Below are positions 31,268-41,389 of a stretch of DNA of 64,000 nucleotides, in pieces. The stretch is taken from assembly GCA_944358445.1 (NCBI GenBank), contig CALVRC010000001.1:60726-124725 (forward strand), written 5' to 3'. A program made the position numbers and the translations under genes. Source of the stretch: an uncultured Bacilli bacterium. GTDB taxonomy: Bacteria > Bacillota_I > Bacilli_A > RF39 > UBA660. The notes beneath the pieces are model-generated. The model ran no database searches and was not told the DNA's origin. It saw nothing but the letters and a program-made list of their open reading frames with translations. Every line of letters begins with the position of its first letter. The stretch's first letter is position 1.

Positions 31268-33424
31268 GTCAAAAGGCAATAAAATAATCTTAAGCTGAAA
31301 GTTATCCTTTAAATCACGTCCGCCCTTCTCTTTTGTATATATCACTTCTTTAATAATAGTAGATAATAATTTATTTTTTTCTTCAGCAGTCATATCTTTT
31401 GAATATCCTTTTAATACATTTTCAATGATTGGAATAGCTTTTTTCTTTTGATTAAGTTCTTTATCATAATCATTATGTAATAATGCCTCTTTTTGCTTCA
31501 TTAAGTGTTCCAGTTGAACATTTAATGTGTTAGTACGTTTAATAAATAAATCTTGCGTATAAGCCCCTGTTTCCACCAATTCACACGCTTTCTCAATTTG
31601 TTGATTAGTTTTATCTATTTCGTGATTTATTATATCAAGGGTTTGTTTATTAGTGTCTATTTCTTTTTTTATTTCTTTATCATAATTATTAACAAATATT
31701 TTATACTCATCTTTAATTATATAGAGAGATTTCAAAATACGATCCTCTACTAACTCTAAATTACTAGAAACACACTTACACCGTGGTCTACTACACATTA
31801 AAGTATCTTCGTGCGCAGGAGTTATACTTTCTTCAAAAGTGGTTATCGCCTTATCAAACTCGTCAGTTTCAATTTTAAGTAATTCTTTTAGTTCATACCA
31901 TTTATCTGCGTATGGAATAACAAATCTTTTATCATTAGTTACAAACCATTTATCCACTGCATATTTAGGTAAATGTAAATATCTTGCAATATCATTAAGA
32001 CTGTAATCTTCTTTATGATCTCTTAATAAAATTCTTAATTTTTCTCTATCCACCGCATATTTTCTTTTTCTAGTAGGTTTAGCACCTTTTTTTACATAAT
32101 AAGGTCGCCTAGTCATATTATTTCCGCAATAACCACATTTTACTAGTCCCACAAGTGGGTTTTTCTGTTCTAAATTTTCTGGAAGAGTTTTAACGCTGTT
32201 TTCTTTAAATTTTGCCATTATTTTTCTTCTATACTCTTCATTTAAAATAGGCTTTTGTTTACCTTTAACTATTAAACAATTATCATTTTTAGGGTTGGTT
32301 TTAACAATTTTTCCATCTACCAAGGTAGTAACAGTTTTTCTTCTATTCCAAGTTAAATAACCATATACACTATAACTTTTTAAAATGTTTCTAATCATAT
32401 TAGCCGTCCATTCTTTTGCTTTTCTCGGCTTTATTTGAAGATAATTAAAGTAATGTGCAATATTTGTTGGACGCATATCATTTATAATGATTTTTAATTT
32501 TTCCCCAGGTTTAAAAAAGTTGTTAGGAATATGGATCTTTGCAACATCTATATCGTAGTCAAATGCAATACTTTCCAAAGTATCTTTATCTTTAATCTTA
32601 TAATCTCTGCTTTCACTATTAAGTGTTATTTTTATCGTAAGACCTGTCTTAATATCAAGATTATTAGAAATAATATTAGGTTTATGAGTACCAAATAATT
32701 TAGCAATAGAAGAAACTGTATCATTTTCTTTAACCAAGTAGGTTGTATTTAAACCAAAAAGAAATAAATCAGCCATTAATCTAATAACATCTGCTTCTTC
32801 TTTGTTTTCTACTAACATATACCCTTTTTCTCCTATTATTTTTTCTTTACCCCAACCGTAGGGTAAAACAGATCCAACATAATTACCCTCTTTAACACTC
32901 CTTTCACGTCCACGATTTAATATTCTCTTAACATACGTTAAATATTTTCTTGATTGATATAGGCCATCTTCAAAGTAAGATAGATCGTCCTCATTATCTA
33001 AATTATATATTTTCATGGGTGTTATTATTTTTGTATTGGTATATTTAAAAGTTTGGGCTATTATTCCTTGATCTATTGTATTTCCACGTGCCAAACGTTC
33101 TATTTCAATACAAATAACACCTTTAATATTTTCGTCTTCTACTCTTCTTAAAACTTCTTGCATAACTGGACGATCTTCTACTGTATCTCCAGATGCCACT
33201 TCTCTATAAATATTTTTTTCAGGTATGGGTTTACCAAAAATTCGCTTAACATACTCTTGTAAATCTTTTTCGTGTCTTTCCAAAGTTTTTTCTATTGGCT
33301 CATCTTTAAAATAGTCCATATCTTTTCGTGATTTTCTCAAATATATAATTAACATATCTAATATATCTTCAATAGAATATGTTTTAGGTATTTTTAAAAC
33401 TCTTAAAAAGGTTTCTAAATTCAT
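31265..33424 (-). CDS. int: Large serine recombinase, copy 2
   Basis: Identical to 2612-4771: Ser32 nucleophile, two LysM-like repeats at 228-314, split zinc ribbon (Cys430/433 and 544/549/551). Its 3' end adjoins the complete attP rather than attL. Confidence 0.9.
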   Translation of the reverse strand: MNLETFLRVLKIPKTYSIEDILDMLIIYLRKSRKDMDYFKDEPIEKTLERHEKDLQEYVKRIFGKPIPEKNIYREVASGDTVEDRPVMQEVLRRVEDENIKGVICIEIERLARGNTIDQGIIAQTFKYTNTKIITPMKIYNLDNEDDLSYFEDGLYQSRKYLTYVKRILNRGRERSVKEGNYVGSVLPYGWGKEKIIGEKGYMLVENKEEADVIRLMADLFLFGLNTTYLVKENDTVSSIAKLFGTHKPNIISNNLDIKTGLTIKITLNSESRDYKIKDKDTLESIAFDYDIDVAKIHIPNNFFKPGEKLKIIINDMRPTNIAHYFNYLQIKPRKAKEWTANMIRNILKSYSVYGYLTWNRRKTVTTLVDGKIVKTNPKNDNCLIVKGKQKPILNEEYRRKIMAKFKENSVKTLPENLEQKNPLVGLVKCGYCGNNMTRRPYYVKKGAKPTRKRKYAVDREKLRILLRDHKEDYSLNDIARYLHLPKYAVDKWFVTNDKRFVIPYADKWYELKELLKIETDEFDKAITTFEESITPAHEDTLMCSRPRCKCVSSNLELVEDRILKSLYIIKDEYKIFVNNYDKEIKKEIDTNKQTLDIINHEIDKTNQQIEKACELVETGAYTQDLFIKRTNTLNVQLEHLMKQKEALLHNDYDKELNQKKKAIPIIENVLKGYSKDMTAEEKNKLLSTIIKEVIYTKEKGGRDLKDNFQLKIILLPFD

Positions 33425-33457
33425 GATTATAGCACTTCCTTTATTATAAAATTTATG

Positions 33458-33490
33458 CTATAATTGTATAGAAAAACCATACAATTATAG
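33458..33490. promoter_or_regulatory. Inverted repeat upstream of integrase, copy 2
   Basis: Same 14-bp dyad with AAAAA spacer as 4805-4837. Confidence 0.45.
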
Positions 33491-33565
33491 TTGATTTGTT
33501 TCTTCTATTTTTTGTTTAAAAGTGTGATAGCTTGGGTTTTTCATTTATACTCTGTCAAATCGAAG

Positions 33566-33637
33566 TTTTACCATTATTGGTAAAATATTATTAGAAATGA
33601 TGGAGTTTGCTCTCTAGTTCCAGCTAGAGAGTTTTTT
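33566..33637 (+). terminator. Orphan plus-strand terminator and dyad, copy 2
   Basis: CTCTCTAG/CTAGAGAG hairpin (33610-33631) plus six T, preceded by the TTTTACCA/TGGTAAAA dyad; matches 4913-4984. Confidence 0.6.
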
Positions 33638-33639
33638 AT

Positions 33640-33888
33640 TTACTCCCAAATATGTCCACAGTTTTGACAGACATATTTTCTTTTTGTAACATTTTTAATT
33701 TTCTTACGCTTTCCTATAAATATTGCGGCAAATAATGCTGGAATAGTTAATACTAACCATTTAATAAATATCCACCACCAGCCTATAAATATCCACCATA
33801 TAATACCGTGATGTTTAGTAACTAATTTTTGTTCGTTTACAGCTTGTATTGACACATTATTACTTCCACATTTAGGACAAGTATTCAT
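33640..33888 (-). CDS. Zinc-ribbon membrane protein, copy 2
   Basis: Same 82-residue product as 4987-5235: CPKCG and CQNCG around a Trp-rich membrane segment. Confidence 0.7.
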   Translation of the reverse strand: MNTCPKCGSNNVSIQAVNEQKLVTKHHGIIWWIFIGWWWIFIKWLVLTIPALFAAIFIGKRKKIKNVTKRKYVCQNCGHIWE

Positions 33889-34024
33889 GTTACACCTCCA
33901 ATCTTACTACTATATTTAAAACTCCTATACTAGCAAGTTTTAGACATTATTAATGTTATTATAGATCCATTTTTCCAATATTTTCCATTTTTATATATAA
34001 TACAACCCCTAAGGGGGGGATATT

Positions 34025-34111
34025 GTGTATATAAATGATTTAGTTTCAGAACTAAAAGAATTAAATATTAACATCAAACTATATATCATTTTAATAGAAT
34101 ACTATTTATAG
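34025..34111 (+). CDS. Possible 28-residue hydrophobic peptide, copy 2
   Basis: Same GTG-started frame and hidden AAGGGGGG site as 5372-5458; coding status equally uncertain. Confidence 0.35.
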   Translation: MYINDLVSELKELNINIKLYIILIEYYL

Positions 34112-34115
34112 TATT

Positions 34116-34544
34116 TTATTTTTTATCATTCATAATAAACTGTTTATTGGCTTTAGCAAATTCTATTAATTTATTAAAATCTTCTTCGGTTATTTTTTCG
34201 TCTTTATCCAAAAAGCCTTTTCGAGTTAAAATGTCAGTTAATAATTTGATTTCTTCCTCTTTATAATTCGATATATCTTCTTGCCTTTCCATAGGAACAT
34301 CATATCCTAATAACCAGGCCTCATTAACATCAAGTGCTTCGGCCAAAATAAAAAGGTTATCATTGCCTGCATTAGCAGCACCATTAATATATTTACTTAG
34401 CAAGGTCTTATCAATTCCGTTACCTCGATAATTTTCAATATGCTGACGCATAACATCTTTTGTTTTATTTACAAGATCAACTTGTCTCATATTTCTAATT
34501 CTCATTGCTTGATTAAGTCTATTTGTAAAATTATCTATAACCAT
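34116..34544 (-). CDS. XRE-family phage repressor, copy 2
   Basis: Same 142-residue repressor as 5463-5891, doubling repressor gene dosage in the tandem lysogen. Confidence 0.87.
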   Translation of the reverse strand: MVIDNFTNRLNQAMRIRNMRQVDLVNKTKDVMRQHIENYRGNGIDKTLLSKYINGAANAGNDNLFILAEALDVNEAWLLGYDVPMERQEDISNYKEEEIKLLTDILTRKGFLDKDEKITEEDFNKLIEFAKANKQFIMNDKK

Positions 34545-34566
34545 TTTAACACCTCACTATATACAT

Positions 34567-34677
34567 AGTATACACACAAAATTGAAAAAAATCAACTTTT
34601 GTTGAAAAATTTCAACTTTAGTATTGACTTTGAAAAAAAGTAATGTTACTATTTTAATGTAGTTGAAAATATTCAAC
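34567..34677. promoter_or_regulatory. Lysogeny control region, copy 2
   Basis: Repressor promoter (34567-34595), operators O1 (34581-34596), O2 (34601-34616), O3 (34662-34677) and early promoter (34624-34652), identical to 5914-6024. O4 recurs at 34924-34939. Confidence 0.78.
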
Positions 34678-34695
34678 TTCGGAAGGAGGGTAAAT

Positions 34696-35004
34696 ATGAA
34701 GTTTGATTATAGTAAATTAAAAGGTAAAATCATTGAAGTGTTTGGTAGTCAAGAAGCATACGCAGAAAAAATGGGCTTATCTAATACAGCAATTAGTAAT
34801 AAGCTAAATAATAAAGTACCATTTTCACAACCTGATATTTATAAAACGCTAAATTTATTAAATGTTAAGACAAGTGATTTAAACTTTGCTCAATGTTTAA
34901 AAGACTATTTTTTTACGCCAAAAGTTGAAAATGTTCAACAAAGTAATGATGAACTAGTTAAAGAGCTAGACGACTTTTCTAAAGAACTGGAAAACGAAAA
35001 GTAA
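34696..35004 (+). CDS. DUF739 Cro-like regulator, copy 2
   Basis: Same 102-residue protein as 6043-6351, with the intragenic operator O4. Confidence 0.85.
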   Translation: MKFDYSKLKGKIIEVFGSQEAYAEKMGLSNTAISNKLNNKVPFSQPDIYKTLNLLNVKTSDLNFAQCLKDYFFTPKVENVQQSNDELVKELDDFSKELENEK

Positions 35005-35045
35005 TAAAAAAAACACCAAAAATCATAAAATTAGTGAGGTGGAAT

Positions 35046-35285
35046 ATGAAAGAAAAAAGCTATCACACAATAAGGCAGTTGGAAATAGGCAATACAAAAA
35101 TAGAATTATGTATTGAAAACAGGCCAACTGAAGAACAAATTAAAAAACGGTTAACTCAAATTTATGATGTTATAAACGATATTGCTAGTAAAGCCGAAAA
35201 AAGAGGTATAAACACTGCAAAATGGTTTTATACGGAAAAACAGTTAAATAAATTAAGGTTAAGCGCAGAAAATCATTTCATTTAG
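35046..35285 (+). CDS. Hypothetical early phage protein (79 aa), copy 2
   Basis: Same as 6393-6632; unrecognised helical protein. Confidence 0.7.
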   Translation: MKEKSYHTIRQLEIGNTKIELCIENRPTEEQIKKRLTQIYDVINDIASKAEKRGINTAKWFYTEKQLNKLRLSAENHFI

Positions 35286-35297
35286 GAGGAACATATT

Positions 35298-35537
35298 ATG
35301 AAAAAATATAAAAGAAAAATAAACTGGACAAATATTATATTAGCAATAATTTTTCTAGCTTGTGCTGGTTTAGTTATTTATGATCTATTTATTATCTTAA
35401 TACAACCAATAATTACAAGCTATGTAACAGGCTGGACATGGTGGGGACTAATTACATTTATTATTGCACTAGTCATTGCGATATTTATATTTGACTATTT
35501 TGTCGATTACTATAATAACAACAAAAAAGATTTATGA
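35298..35537 (+). CDS. Small membrane protein (79 aa), copy 2
   Basis: Same as 6645-6884; two predicted membrane helices, stop-codon hairpin at 35529-35556. Confidence 0.7.
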   Translation: MKKYKRKINWTNIILAIIFLACAGLVIYDLFIILIQPIITSYVTGWTWWGLITFIIALVIAIFIFDYFVDYYNNNKKDL

Positions 35538-35640
35538 ATATGCCGTTTCATAAATCAGTTGTAAACAAAATAACTTTTACTCTCTAATTGTACCATAATT
35601 AAGGGGTAAAGTCAAAAGCTGGAGCGATTGGAGGTAAAAA

Positions 35641-36306
35641 ATGAAAGGTGCCATTAAAGATAAAAATAATTATATTATGCATAGTACATATAATGAACAT
35701 TTTAATCTTTTAACAGATGCTGAATTGGGCAGACTTATTAGAGATGTCAATAACTATGTTGAAACTGGAGCATTACCAAAATATAACGAAAAAGAAGAAA
35801 GAGTTATAAATATGGCTTTTAGTTTTATGAAGGCAACAATAGATTTAGAAAAAGAAAACTATATCAAAAAATGCGAGCAAAACAAAAGAAATGGAGCTCG
35901 CGGTGGTAGACCAAAAAAACCGAACGGTTTAGAAGAAAACCCAAAAAAAGCAAATGCAGAAAACGAAAACCCTATTGATATAGATATGGATATTGATATG
36001 GATATGGATATTGATATAGATATTGATAAAAATAATAGTGTGTGTAATAACGTGCACGCGTGCGAAGATTTTTGTCATTTAGGGAGTGAATATAAATCAG
36101 AGTCATGTTTTTATTGCATGAAGAAAGAAAAATGCCCCAATCAAGAGTCAGTAGACTTTCGACTAACACACCCAGGAGAAAGCTTTAAAGAGTGGGACAA
36201 GAAGAAAACTCAAAAAATGAATAACATAGTTAAAGACTTAAAAGCACGTGGACAACCAGTCAATATGGAAATATTTAATTATGATTGGTTAAATGAAAAA
36301 GATTAA
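35641..36306 (+). CDS. DUF6291-like protein with Asp-Ile/Met repeat, copy 2
   Basis: Same as 6988-7653, including the same number of GATATN hexamers. Confidence 0.7.
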   Translation: MKGAIKDKNNYIMHSTYNEHFNLLTDAELGRLIRDVNNYVETGALPKYNEKEERVINMAFSFMKATIDLEKENYIKKCEQNKRNGARGGRPKKPNGLEENPKKANAENENPIDIDMDIDMDMDIDIDIDKNNSVCNNVHACEDFCHLGSEYKSESCFYCMKKEKCPNQESVDFRLTHPGESFKEWDKKKTQKMNNIVKDLKARGQPVNMEIFNYDWLNEKD

Positions 36307-36328
36307 TTTTAAAAATTGGAGGAAGATT

Positions 36329-36478
36329 ATGAAATTAGAAAATATTGATAAATTAAAAGAAATAAAAAAGCAATTAGAAGAAATAAACTCTTATGGAAAT
36401 ATCTCATACAATGATAGAAAAGTTTTAATTGAGGTCATAGACAAAATAGAGAATATTGTAGAAAGCGAGGAAAACTAA
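36329..36478 (+). CDS. Hypothetical small helical protein (49 aa), copy 2
   Basis: Same as 7676-7825; coupled to spoVG by a one-base overlap. Confidence 0.6.
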   Translation: MKLENIDKLKEIKKQLEEINSYGNISYNDRKVLIEVIDKIENIVESEEN

Positions 36479-36735
36479 TGAAGATAACAAGCGTTAAAGT
36501 AAAAAAAATTACTAATGAAAACGATAAATTTTTAGGAATAGCTAGTGTGGTTATTGATCAAGTATTTATTGTTAAAGACATTAAAATTATAAATGGCTCA
36601 AAAGGAATATTTATAGCAATGCCAAGTCAAAAAATGCCAGATGGATCATATCAAGATGTAGCACACCCTCTTAATTCAGACTGTCGAAAATTATTTCAAG
36701 ACGCAATTTTAAAAGAATATGAAAATTGCGAATGA
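36478..36735 (+). CDS. spoVG: SpoVG family protein, copy 2
   Basis: Same 85-residue SpoVG homologue as 7825-8082 (GIFIAMPSQKMPDG, AHPLNSDCRKLFQDA). Confidence 0.88.
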   Translation: MKITSVKVKKITNENDKFLGIASVVIDQVFIVKDIKIINGSKGIFIAMPSQKMPDGSYQDVAHPLNSDCRKLFQDAILKEYENCE

Positions 36736-37216
36736 GTTATGGAAACCTATTAGTTATGATACTAGGTATCAAGTTTCAAATTATGGTAGATTTCGTAAGC
36801 AATTAAAAAATGGGTATAGATATTTAACACCATTTAAAAAACGTAATTTATATTTAGTCAAAATCAAAAATAAAGATATGAATTGTGCAAGATTAGTTGC
36901 TAATGCTTTTATTAAAAATCTTACTCAAAACGATAGAGTATATCATAAAAATAAACTTGCTTTCGACAATCGCCATTGGAATTTAAAAGTATTATCTTTA
37001 AATGAATTAGGGAAAATGACAGGCTATCGCTCAAAATCTCAACGTGTTGTAGAAGTAAAATCTGGAGAGATAATCAGATCATGGCCATCAGCTCGTAAAG
37101 CCGCTAAAGATTTATTTGTATCATATCAAACAGTTATGGACTATTGCAATGAGAAAGTCCAAAAGCCTATGTTTAACTTAATGTGGGAAAAAAATTTTTT
37201 TAGGAGGTATGTATGA
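36719..37216 (+). CDS. NUMOD4/NUMOD1 HNH-type protein, copy 2
   Basis: Same as 8066-8563; overlaps spoVG by 17 nt. Confidence 0.75.
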   Translation: MKIANELWKPISYDTRYQVSNYGRFRKQLKNGYRYLTPFKKRNLYLVKIKNKDMNCARLVANAFIKNLTQNDRVYHKNKLAFDNRHWNLKVLSLNELGKMTGYRSKSQRVVEVKSGEIIRSWPSARKAAKDLFVSYQTVMDYCNEKVQKPMFNLMWEKNFFRRYV

Positions 37217-37497
37217 AAAAAGGAATAAAAAGAATTATTGATTATACACTCACTAATGAATTTAAAGCTATTGTTATGGTTGTTATGTTCTGTTTAATTA
37301 TATTACTTTTTGTAGGAAATATGACACTTGTTTCTATAACGAAAGATCTAACTAAAAAAGTACATATTCAAGCACAAGACTATGAAGAATTAAGCATACA
37401 ACATAACGATTTACAAAGGGAATATAATTATCTACGTTCATTTAATGAGGAACTAGTTGATAATTTAAAATATTATGAAGGAGGAAATACACAATGA
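37213..37497 (+). CDS. Membrane-anchored coiled-coil protein (94 aa), copy 2
   Basis: Same as 8560-8844; one membrane helix plus coiled coil. Confidence 0.65.
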   Translation: MKKGIKRIIDYTLTNEFKAIVMVVMFCLIILLFVGNMTLVSITKDLTKKVHIQAQDYEELSIQHNDLQREYNYLRSFNEELVDNLKYYEGGNTQ

Positions 37498-37853
37498 CAG
37501 ATGTATTAACAGTGTTATTTTTAGGAATTGTTATAGGTATAATCATAGGTTGGCTAATTAGTTATATATCTAGTTATAAAACAATACACTCACAAAAAGA
37601 TTTATTAAAAGACTATCAAGAAAGTATAAATAGGCACATAAAAAGTGAAACCAGGTTAGTATACATTAATCAGTCAATAAAGAATTATATCAAAGAAAAA
37701 AAAGACCACTTGAGAAAATCAGCATTCAGGTTAATTTTACAAGAAGAAGATACCACTGTTCCAGGTCAATATATGGCATTTAAAGATATAGATAAAAACA
37801 TAAATAAATTTGAACAAAGTGCCGACGAAGTCAATAGTAAATTGATTAATTAA
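37494..37853 (+). CDS. Membrane-anchored protein (119 aa), copy 2
   Basis: Same as 8841-9200; N-terminal membrane helix. Confidence 0.65.
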   Translation: MTDVLTVLFLGIVIGIIIGWLISYISSYKTIHSQKDLLKDYQESINRHIKSETRLVYINQSIKNYIKEKKDHLRKSAFRLILQEEDTTVPGQYMAFKDIDKNINKFEQSADEVNSKLIN

Positions 37854-37864
37854 AGGTGGTGCTT

Positions 37865-38494
37865 ATGCCTAGAATTTTTAGAAATAAATTTGGTAGAAAA
37901 ACGGTAAGACCTTTTAAAAAGCAAGATCTAAATAGTATGATCGTCATTTGTAAAAAAAAGGTTAAAGCAGCAGAAGAGGCTGGAGATAAAGAGCAAATGT
38001 ACTTGTGGGACCGTAACTATATGATCTTACATTTAGGCCGTAATCTAGCCTTTAGAATTGAAGATCTACTACAATTAAAGGTTAACAACTTTAAAAATGG
38101 CGGAGTATATACTAGGGAGTTTAAGACCGGAAAAGAACAATCATTTGAATTACACCCATCATTACGTAAAGATTTAGAAGACTATATAAATCGTAATGGC
38201 CTAGTTGACGGAGAATATTTATTTAAAAGTCGAAAAGGAACTAATAAACCAATTACTCGTCAAAGGGCATGGCAGATTATTAAGCAACTGGCTAATCAAG
38301 TTAAAATTTCCTATGTCGTTGGTTGTCATTCATTGAGAAAATATTTTGCTAGAGAATATTACGAGCAAACCGGAGATTTAATTGGTTTAAAAGAAATGTT
38401 AAATCATTCAAGTGAAACGGTTACGTTAAGATACATTTGCTGGGAAGAAGAAGATAAAAACATAAAAAGGAAAAACTTCTATTTAGGAGGTTAG
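37865..38494 (+). CDS. Short tyrosine recombinase, copy 2
   Basis: Same as 9212-9841; catalytic Arg64, His155, Arg158, His181, Tyr190. Confidence 0.85.
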   Translation: MPRIFRNKFGRKTVRPFKKQDLNSMIVICKKKVKAAEEAGDKEQMYLWDRNYMILHLGRNLAFRIEDLLQLKVNNFKNGGVYTREFKTGKEQSFELHPSLRKDLEDYINRNGLVDGEYLFKSRKGTNKPITRQRAWQIIKQLANQVKISYVVGCHSLRKYFAREYYEQTGDLIGLKEMLNHSSETVTLRYICWEEEDKNIKRKNFYLGG

Positions 38495-38496
38495 AT

Positions 38497-38835
38497 ATGA
38501 AAGAAGATATATTAAATATAAGTTATTCAAAATCAAATAATAATAGCACTTTGCTTGTTAGTAGAGTTATTAATGAAAATAAAATTTTAATGTTAAACGA
38601 ATTTCATAATAATATGGCTGACTTTATAATAAAAATATTACTCCGTAGAGAAACACCCACATTTTTAAGTTTAGACGAAGTGGTTGATAGAATAACAACT
38701 TGTTATAACATAAGAGAAGTAGCTATTGTCAGTGGAAAATTAAGAAATTATGTTCTATCAAAAGCAGCCTCTAAATTAACTTTAGCATATTTAGAAAATG
38801 GTAGTCTATTAAGGAGTGCTAAAAAATATGACTAA
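38497..38835 (+). CDS. Hypothetical early protein (112 aa), copy 2
   Basis: Same as 9844-10182; not recognised. Confidence 0.65.
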   Translation: MKEDILNISYSKSNNNSTLLVSRVINENKILMLNEFHNNMADFIIKILLRRETPTFLSLDEVVDRITTCYNIREVAIVSGKLRNYVLSKAASKLTLAYLENGSLLRSAKKYD

Positions 38836-39061
38836 AGAAATAACTTTAGAAGATTATGTATTAACAAATATTGATCATAAAACAGGCTACTTTACCATTA
38901 GACTTAAAGATAATGAAGAATATATAGTTTATTATAAAAGATTAAAGAATAAGAAACAGATTAATTTTATCGTTAAAGATGGGGAAAAAATACCTTTAAG
39001 TTATGAAGTACTAAAAGCCCCTTTATCAGCAATAAGAGAATATAAAATAAGCGGAATATAG
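38828..39061 (+). CDS. Hypothetical early protein (77 aa), copy 2
   Basis: Same as 10175-10408; beta-rich. Confidence 0.62.
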   Translation: MTKEITLEDYVLTNIDHKTGYFTIRLKDNEEYIVYYKRLKNKKQINFIVKDGEKIPLSYEVLKAPLSAIREYKISGI

Positions 39062-39075
39062 AAGGAGAAAAAGTT

Positions 39076-39321
39076 ATGGCAAATGCATATAAAGAAATCA
39101 ACCAAGAATTACAAGTTTTAAAACAGCAAGTAGAAACTTTTGAGAAAAAGTATCTATGGGCTGGAGATGTTGCTCTAATGAATACTATCTTAAATTTATT
39201 AAAAGTCAATAAGATAACTATTACAACTCGCGATATTGAACAATACGGAAATAAACCTTATGTAGCAGAATACGATCTAGAACATGGTGTCATGTATATT
39301 GAACGATACAATAAATTTTAA
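39076..39321 (+). CDS. Hypothetical early protein (81 aa), copy 2
   Basis: Same as 10423-10668; N-terminal coiled coil, followed by the same 181-bp gap. Confidence 0.62.
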   Translation: MANAYKEINQELQVLKQQVETFEKKYLWAGDVALMNTILNLLKVNKITITTRDIEQYGNKPYVAEYDLEHGVMYIERYNKF

Positions 39322-39502
39322 AAAAACAGTAACAATTTTACATAATGAAAAGCTGTAAATTCGATAAGAAAAAAATATATTTATTATTGTGGAAAACTAT
39401 TTGTAAAATCATAATAAAATGGCTAATTTATATAGCACTTTCTGAATTTAACAGAATTATGTCATTTTGTAAAATTCAAAATTATGTTAGGAGGTAGAGA
39501 AA

Positions 39503-39727
39503 ATGGCAATATTCGGTAGAACGGGAGAAGTTCAAATGGTGCCTCTTCAACCGTCAGACGATTTAGAAAAGTTAAATTTAAGAGCGGACATAGAAACATT
39601 ATTAAATTGTGTGTTGCTCAAAAAAAAGTTATCAAAAAAGCAAATTGCATATTTTGAAAATAAATATCCAGAAATAATTAATAAAATAATTGCTATAAAG
39701 GTTTTAAGTAATTCAGATAAAAAATGA
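39503..39727 (+). CDS. Hypothetical early protein (74 aa), copy 2
   Basis: Same as 10850-11074. Confidence 0.62.
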   Translation: MAIFGRTGEVQMVPLQPSDDLEKLNLRADIETLLNCVLLKKKLSKKQIAYFENKYPEIINKIIAIKVLSNSDKK

Positions 39728-39740
39728 GGTACTGATAGAA

Positions 39741-40046
39741 ATGTTAATTTTGCCTATTAAAAAGAAGTGGTTTGATATGATAGTTTCTGGAGAAAAGAAA
39801 GAAGAATATAGAGAAATAAAACCATATTGGACAAGTAGATTAAAACATCATTTAAAAAGTACAATTATAGATGGCTTTAAACTTTATAGAACTGGCTATG
39901 TCATATTCAGAAATGGATATTCAAATAGTAGTCCAGCAATAAAATGTCATATACTTTGCCATATTGGTTTTGGTAAGGAAAAATGGGGCGCAAAGAAAAA
40001 TCAATTATATTATGTTTTAGAAATATCAAGTGTGGAGGAACTATAA
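39741..40046 (+). CDS. ASCH domain protein, copy 2
   Basis: Same as 11088-11393; KKKWFDMIVSGEKKEEYREI motif. Confidence 0.8.
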   Translation: MLILPIKKKWFDMIVSGEKKEEYREIKPYWTSRLKHHLKSTIIDGFKLYRTGYVIFRNGYSNSSPAIKCHILCHIGFGKEKWGAKKNQLYYVLEISSVEEL

Positions 40047-40294
40047 TGAGTAAAGAAGAATTTATAGAATTTGTAATAAATAATAATTATAGGTATTTTG
40101 AAACACCAAACGAAATAAATATTGATCGTATTACTGATAAATTAGAAAACACTCAATCTTGTATAACTTATGAGAAGTGGGAACACAATGTAATATTATG
40201 GTTAGAAGAAAATGGTAGTGGACTAGCCCATGAATTAAATTCATTTGAGTTAAAATGTATAAATTATTTTTATGAGATGGAGGTAAAAAAATGA
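40046..40294 (+). CDS. Hypothetical early protein (82 aa), copy 2
   Basis: Same as 11393-11641. Confidence 0.62.
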   Translation: MSKEEFIEFVINNNYRYFETPNEINIDRITDKLENTQSCITYEKWEHNVILWLEENGSGLAHELNSFELKCINYFYEMEVKK

Positions 40295-40545
40295 TAGAAA
40301 AAGATACAGTATTATTGGACATAAATCAATATGATTACTTTAAAGAAATGGAACAAGAATATAATGTCCTAAAGTCAAAATTAGATAGTTGCATTATAAA
40401 ATTAGACGAAAACGGAGAAAATGTAGTAAAAGGTCTATTTACACCAATAGCAGAAACAAAAAAAGTACAAATAATAATTTCCGATTTAGTTGAGGCTTTA
40501 GATTTGAATAGATATGAGATAGAAGTAAAAACTACAAGAGAATAA
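40291..40545 (+). CDS. Hypothetical early protein (84 aa), copy 2
   Basis: Same as 11638-11892. Confidence 0.62.
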   Translation: MIEKDTVLLDINQYDYFKEMEQEYNVLKSKLDSCIIKLDENGENVVKGLFTPIAETKKVQIIISDLVEALDLNRYEIEVKTTRE

Positions 40546-40547
40546 TT

Positions 40548-40844
40548 GTGGACAAAGAAGAAATATATGCTTATCTAAAACGAGTAGACGAATTGGAAGA
40601 AAAACTACAAGGCCAAGATAAAGAAACATTACAATGGTTAATATATGGTTACAATGAATGTGCTAAATTACTTAATCAAAATGAAAGAAAAATAGATCGA
40701 GTTATTAAATATATTCAGAATAAAATAAAAAAAAGTTTTGAATTTGACTCTGGTATTTCTCCCAAAAATTATAAAGACAGACTTTTTACTGAAACAATTA
40801 TTGAATTACAATGCATTGAAGAAATACTAAAAAAACGAAATTAA
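40548..40844 (+). CDS. Hypothetical coiled-coil protein (98 aa), copy 2
   Basis: Same as 11895-12191; GTG start. Confidence 0.58.
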   Translation: MDKEEIYAYLKRVDELEEKLQGQDKETLQWLIYGYNECAKLLNQNERKIDRVIKYIQNKIKKSFEFDSGISPKNYKDRLFTETIIELQCIEEILKKRN

Positions 40845-40866
40845 TGTTTAGAAAGGAGTAAGATAA

Positions 40867-41184
40867 ATGGCTAAAATATATAATAATAAGTGGAAAGTAA
40901 AAAAACTCTCAATTAATTTTAATCATAAACAATGGCGACAAGATTTTGGAGCTTTTGTAAAAACTAAATTTTTTTGGGACGGAACAACAATGGTAACTAG
41001 ATCTAAATCTACTAATAATGGAATAAATATTAGTTCCAAAGGAGAAAAACAATTTACTGTGTATAATGCCCATGGTGGCGAAGTTAGAGTAGTTTATAAA
41101 AACGAAAATGAAATTTTATACACTAATCAAGAAGAATTAGTCAAAGAATATTTTGCTGAAAGAGGAATGCAGTATGAAAGATAA
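40867..41184 (+). CDS. Hypothetical early protein (105 aa), copy 2
   Basis: Same as 12214-12531; basic and beta-rich. Confidence 0.62.
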   Translation: MAKIYNNKWKVKKLSINFNHKQWRQDFGAFVKTKFFWDGTTMVTRSKSTNNGINISSKGEKQFTVYNAHGGEVRVVYKNENEILYTNQEELVKEYFAERGMQYER

Positions 41185-41389
41185 AAGAGAGTTACATTGT
41201 TCAGAATGTGGTGCTCTAATTGAAGATACATATTTTAAATGTTTAGACGACTGCTTAATAGCAAATTTCTTTGATACTGACGAAGAAAATTGTTTTTGTT
41301 CTGAAGAGTGTTTTTGCAAATATATGTCTTTAGAAGAATTAGAAGTCGAGGACAATAGCATAAATGTTACTGGACAAGAAGAACTATAA
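41174..41389 (+). CDS. Cys-rich zinc-finger-like protein (71 aa), copy 2
   Basis: Same as 12521-12736; CSECG and CFCSEECFCKY clusters. Confidence 0.62.
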   Translation: MKDKRELHCSECGALIEDTYFKCLDDCLIANFFDTDEENCFCSEECFCKYMSLEELEVEDNSINVTGQEEL